Positions 62,001-64,000 of a stretch of 64,000 bases of DNA are shown in pieces. Each line of letters opens with the position of its first letter. Within the stretch, counting starts at the first letter, position 1. The position numbers and the translations under genes are program-made. The stretch lies in the NCBI RefSeq assembly GCF_902459465.1, contig NC_047080.1, positions 4,193,214-4,257,213 of the forward strand, read 5' to 3'. This stretch comes from Asterias rubens (Eukaryota; Echinodermata; Asteroidea; Forcipulatida; Asteriidae). Below the pieces are notes generated by a model. The model saw only the letters and a program-made list of their open reading frames with translations. It was not told the origin of the DNA and made no database searches.

Positions 62001-62574
62001 AATAGGGCATCAATTCATCCATATGTACAGGAGGGGCTCTATGCATGTATCTCAGTCACCAATGTTTTTTGTATAAAGATATCAACAGCTTTCTCCAGAA
62101 GACAATCAGAGCATACTGATTGAAACGTCGAGTTGAAACCAATGGTTCTTTTCAAAACCACTCCAACTCATCAAGAGATTTTCATTACATGGTGTTACCG
62201 CAAACTTTTCCATATCAGATTCCCACCATGCAAAGTTTCAAATCCTATTTAGTTATCAAGGTGTTTTCACAAGAAAGTGTAATCCATCTATGTTTAGCGA
62301 GCTGACAGCGGGTAACACCAACCACATCTCTGGTCGCAGCATTGTGAACGGACGCCAACCCTCAGAAATCTGAGAACTGATTCACGCAGGAATTTTTCAT
62401 CAGGAACCTGAGAAACAATTCATGCATGAATCGTTTCACAGAATCAACCGTTTTGATTGATTTCTAATGAACGAGGGCAATTAAACGGAATAATTTCACA
62501 GGATGCGTACTATCATAACCTTTTTTATGACAAGCCTTGGGATAATCAAAACAAAATGCTGAATAAAATATTGT
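59041..62574. other. intergenic / 3' flank of the Gly-rich gene
   Basis: AT-rich. Two more diverged members of the 'tttcatagagctgc' hairpin family lie at about 59905-60080 and 60641-60869. The 61330-62370 part contains repeats such as 'ccaccatgcaaagtttcaaa' and 'aaccctcagaaatctg' seen elsewhere (49.47 kb, 8.2 kb). No gene supported. Confidence 0.4.
60641..60869. mobile_element. diverged hairpin MITE
   Basis: Left 'gggcccaatttcatggctct' and right 'agagccatgaaat' are inverted; same family but with a changed core (ggctctgctt). Confidence 0.7.
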
Positions 62575-64000
62575 TTAAAAGAAGTTGAGCACAATACCTC
62601 CTCCTCCCCTTCCTCGTCCACGTCCCCGTGGGCCTGCACCCCTGGGAGGACCTCTGGGTGGGCCCCTTGGACCCATGTCTGGTCCACCCGGTCCTGGAAA
62701 CCGATGGGGTCCATTAGGGAATTGAGGTCCGTTATAAAACCCTCTGCCTGGTCCTGATAAGAAGAGAAAAATAGATAAGATTAGTCATATTATTTTCCTG
62801 CCCTGTGTCAATGGACTCCACTAATAATAACATTCGTAAAACACTTTTTAAAAGAAGGAAAAAAGCACTGATCAAAGAAAACGGACAGAACTCTTTCAAA
62901 TGGCTGGCTACTTGTGGAGCAAAGTTGGTTTGTGCAACATTATTGAATCAATCTGTTGAGACAAAATCAGGTGAAAGTTTTTGAAAAATCAATATACTAC
63001 GGGAGTCTAGTACTTATTCGAACAGTGGGGACCCAAAATAGAGTGCAAGTTTGTTTCCTTCATGCGTTACCACAATGTTAACCAAAATGCTCACAAAAAA
63101 TGCTTGAATACGCCTGAGCCTTGCGAGGTCTATTGTCGCCAAGAGTATGCTCCATTTTCAAACTGAATTGAATGTTATTGTGTCAAGCGGCGAAGAAAAG
63201 AGAAAACCCTTACCTGGAAACGGAGGTCGAACTCCACCACGGCCCCTCATGGGGCCAGGACCATGGCCTGGGGGAGGACCTCTTGGGCCCCATCCTTCTG
63301 GGCCAAAGTTAGGTCCATCTGGGCCAAAGTTGGGTCCATCTGGGCCAAAGTTGGGCCCATCTGGGCCAAAGTTGGGCCCATCTGCACCAAAGCTGGGCCC
63401 ATCTGCACCAAAGTTGGGCCCATCTGGACCAAAGTTGGGCCCCTCTGGGCCAAAGTTGGGCCCTCCTGCATGGTTGGGCTGTGGAGGACCATGCAAAGAC
63501 CCTGTGGATTAAGAACATTAGAGAGTGTTATTTCATCAGACAAAATATACAATTGTTCACTATTATGTAAAAGTTTCTGCAAAATAAATACACTGTTTGA
63601 GTAGGCACACTGTTATGAGAGGACGGGGTGTGGATTTCATACCTGGTAGTTGGCTCTTGAACGGTTCCAGCATATCTCTGAGTTTGTTCGTCAGTTCATC
63701 CTGGGACGGCTGGGCCTCACCGGGCTGATTACCCTACAAAAACAAACAAAATTGCGAATACTTAAATAATAATAAAAAAGAATTTGCTGAAGCGCCTTTT
63801 TCCAAGATACACAGCGCATACGTGAAAGAAGAAACTTAATGGTTGAAGAGGTAAGTTGTTAAGTTCTTTCTGAACTGAGAAATGGAGATGGAATTCCTGA
63901 GAGGAAAGTCAATGGTCTTGGGCATGTGGTCCAGTGTTATTTTTGAACCCTGAATAGATTAAGTTCTTACCATAATTGAATTAAGAAGATTTTGCACATT
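62575..64000 (-). CDS. Gly/Pro-rich RGG-type protein, C-terminal four exons (partial)
   Basis: Minus-strand exons in transcript order: 64000-63971 (partial), 63733-63643, 63501-63214, 62753-62575 (stop TAA at 62575-62577). Phases join with GT..AG borders. Product: short helical stretch (NVQNLLNSIM, then DELTNKLRDMLEPFKSQLP), then eight tandem copies of the seven-residue unit GPNFGPD/E (with A or S variants), then a Gly/Pro/Arg region (GPRGPPRGPPRGAGPRGRGRG) ending GGGGIVLNFF. RGG/RG-rich tails of this kind usually bind RNA and are arginine-methylated, so a nuclear RNA-processing role is plausible but inferred. The 5' part is beyond the window. I considered PNUTS (PPP1R10) and other RGG proteins, but the CCCH zinc finger expected at the PNUTS end is absent, so I give no name. 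Confidence 0.8.
63297..63472 (-). repeat. 21-bp coding tandem repeat (GPNFGPD x8)
   Basis: Eight units of 21 bp in the third visible exon of the Gly-rich gene. Units differ by a few bases, including one 'SF' and two 'GA' variants. The plus strand also reads open across this array, a by-product of the 21-bp (frame-preserving) unit. Confidence 0.92.

Noticed and set aside
63147..63512. Plus-strand and second minus-frame open frames of >100 codons across the Gly-rich exon
   Set aside because: By-products of a 21-bp repeat with no stops in any frame; the minus frame with spliced phases and G/P/R composition is the real one.
62575..64000. Naming the Gly-rich gene as PNUTS (PPP1R10) or another known RGG protein
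   Set aside because: The short helical segment is suggestive but the C-terminal CCCH zinc finger is missing and the N-terminal domains are outside the window.

Overview
This is animal nuclear DNA: genes are split into many short exons with GT..AG introns, intergenic and intron sequence is AT-rich, and several families of short palindromic or inverted-repeat elements and tRNA-derived SINEs recur across the window. The gene set (an ALDH9-type aldehyde dehydrogenase, a (6-4) photolyase, the Golgi protein GM130) fits a bilaterian. From the repeat families, which resemble those I associate with echinoderms, I infer a marine deuterostome, most likely a sea star; this is an inference and not proven by the sequence.

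Layout. 272-3781 (+): the last five coding exons of a 4-trimethylaminobutyraldehyde dehydrogenase (ALDH9A1-like); the 5' part lies left of the window. 3782-10160: its 3' flank with short mobile elements and one open frame of unknown meaning near 7.3-7.7 kb. 10161-13234: a 3.07-kb structure with long (about 545 bp) diverged inverted arms and tandem repeats inside. 12695-19415 (-): a candidate unrecognised gene of at least five phase-compatible exons, whose putative last exon lies in the right inverted arm. 14.7-16.1 kb: a 94-bp minisatellite with dimeric higher-order structure, inside an intron of that candidate. 23497-30566 (+): a complete ten-exon (6-4) photolyase (539 aa), including a GC-AG intron and a tandemly duplicated exon end. 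30.6-38.7 kb: intergenic DNA rich in palindromic elements and minisatellites. 38773-55943 (-): a complete 24-exon GOLGA2/GM130 gene (1008 aa, all phases consistent), its introns full of short repeats. 55.9-62.5 kb: intergenic. 62575-64000 (-): the 3' end of a Gly/Pro/RGG-rich protein gene with a 21-bp coding repeat.

The genes do unrelated housekeeping jobs (carnitine pathway/aldehyde oxidation, UV damage repair, Golgi tethering, probably RNA binding), as expected for a eukaryotic chromosome; there is no operon. Photolyase and GM130 are convergent, about 8 kb apart. The most interesting features are structural: two independent partial exon duplications that carry a 5' splice site into the next intron, the long inverted repeat with coding-like matching arms, and a shared set of hairpin elements spread through introns.
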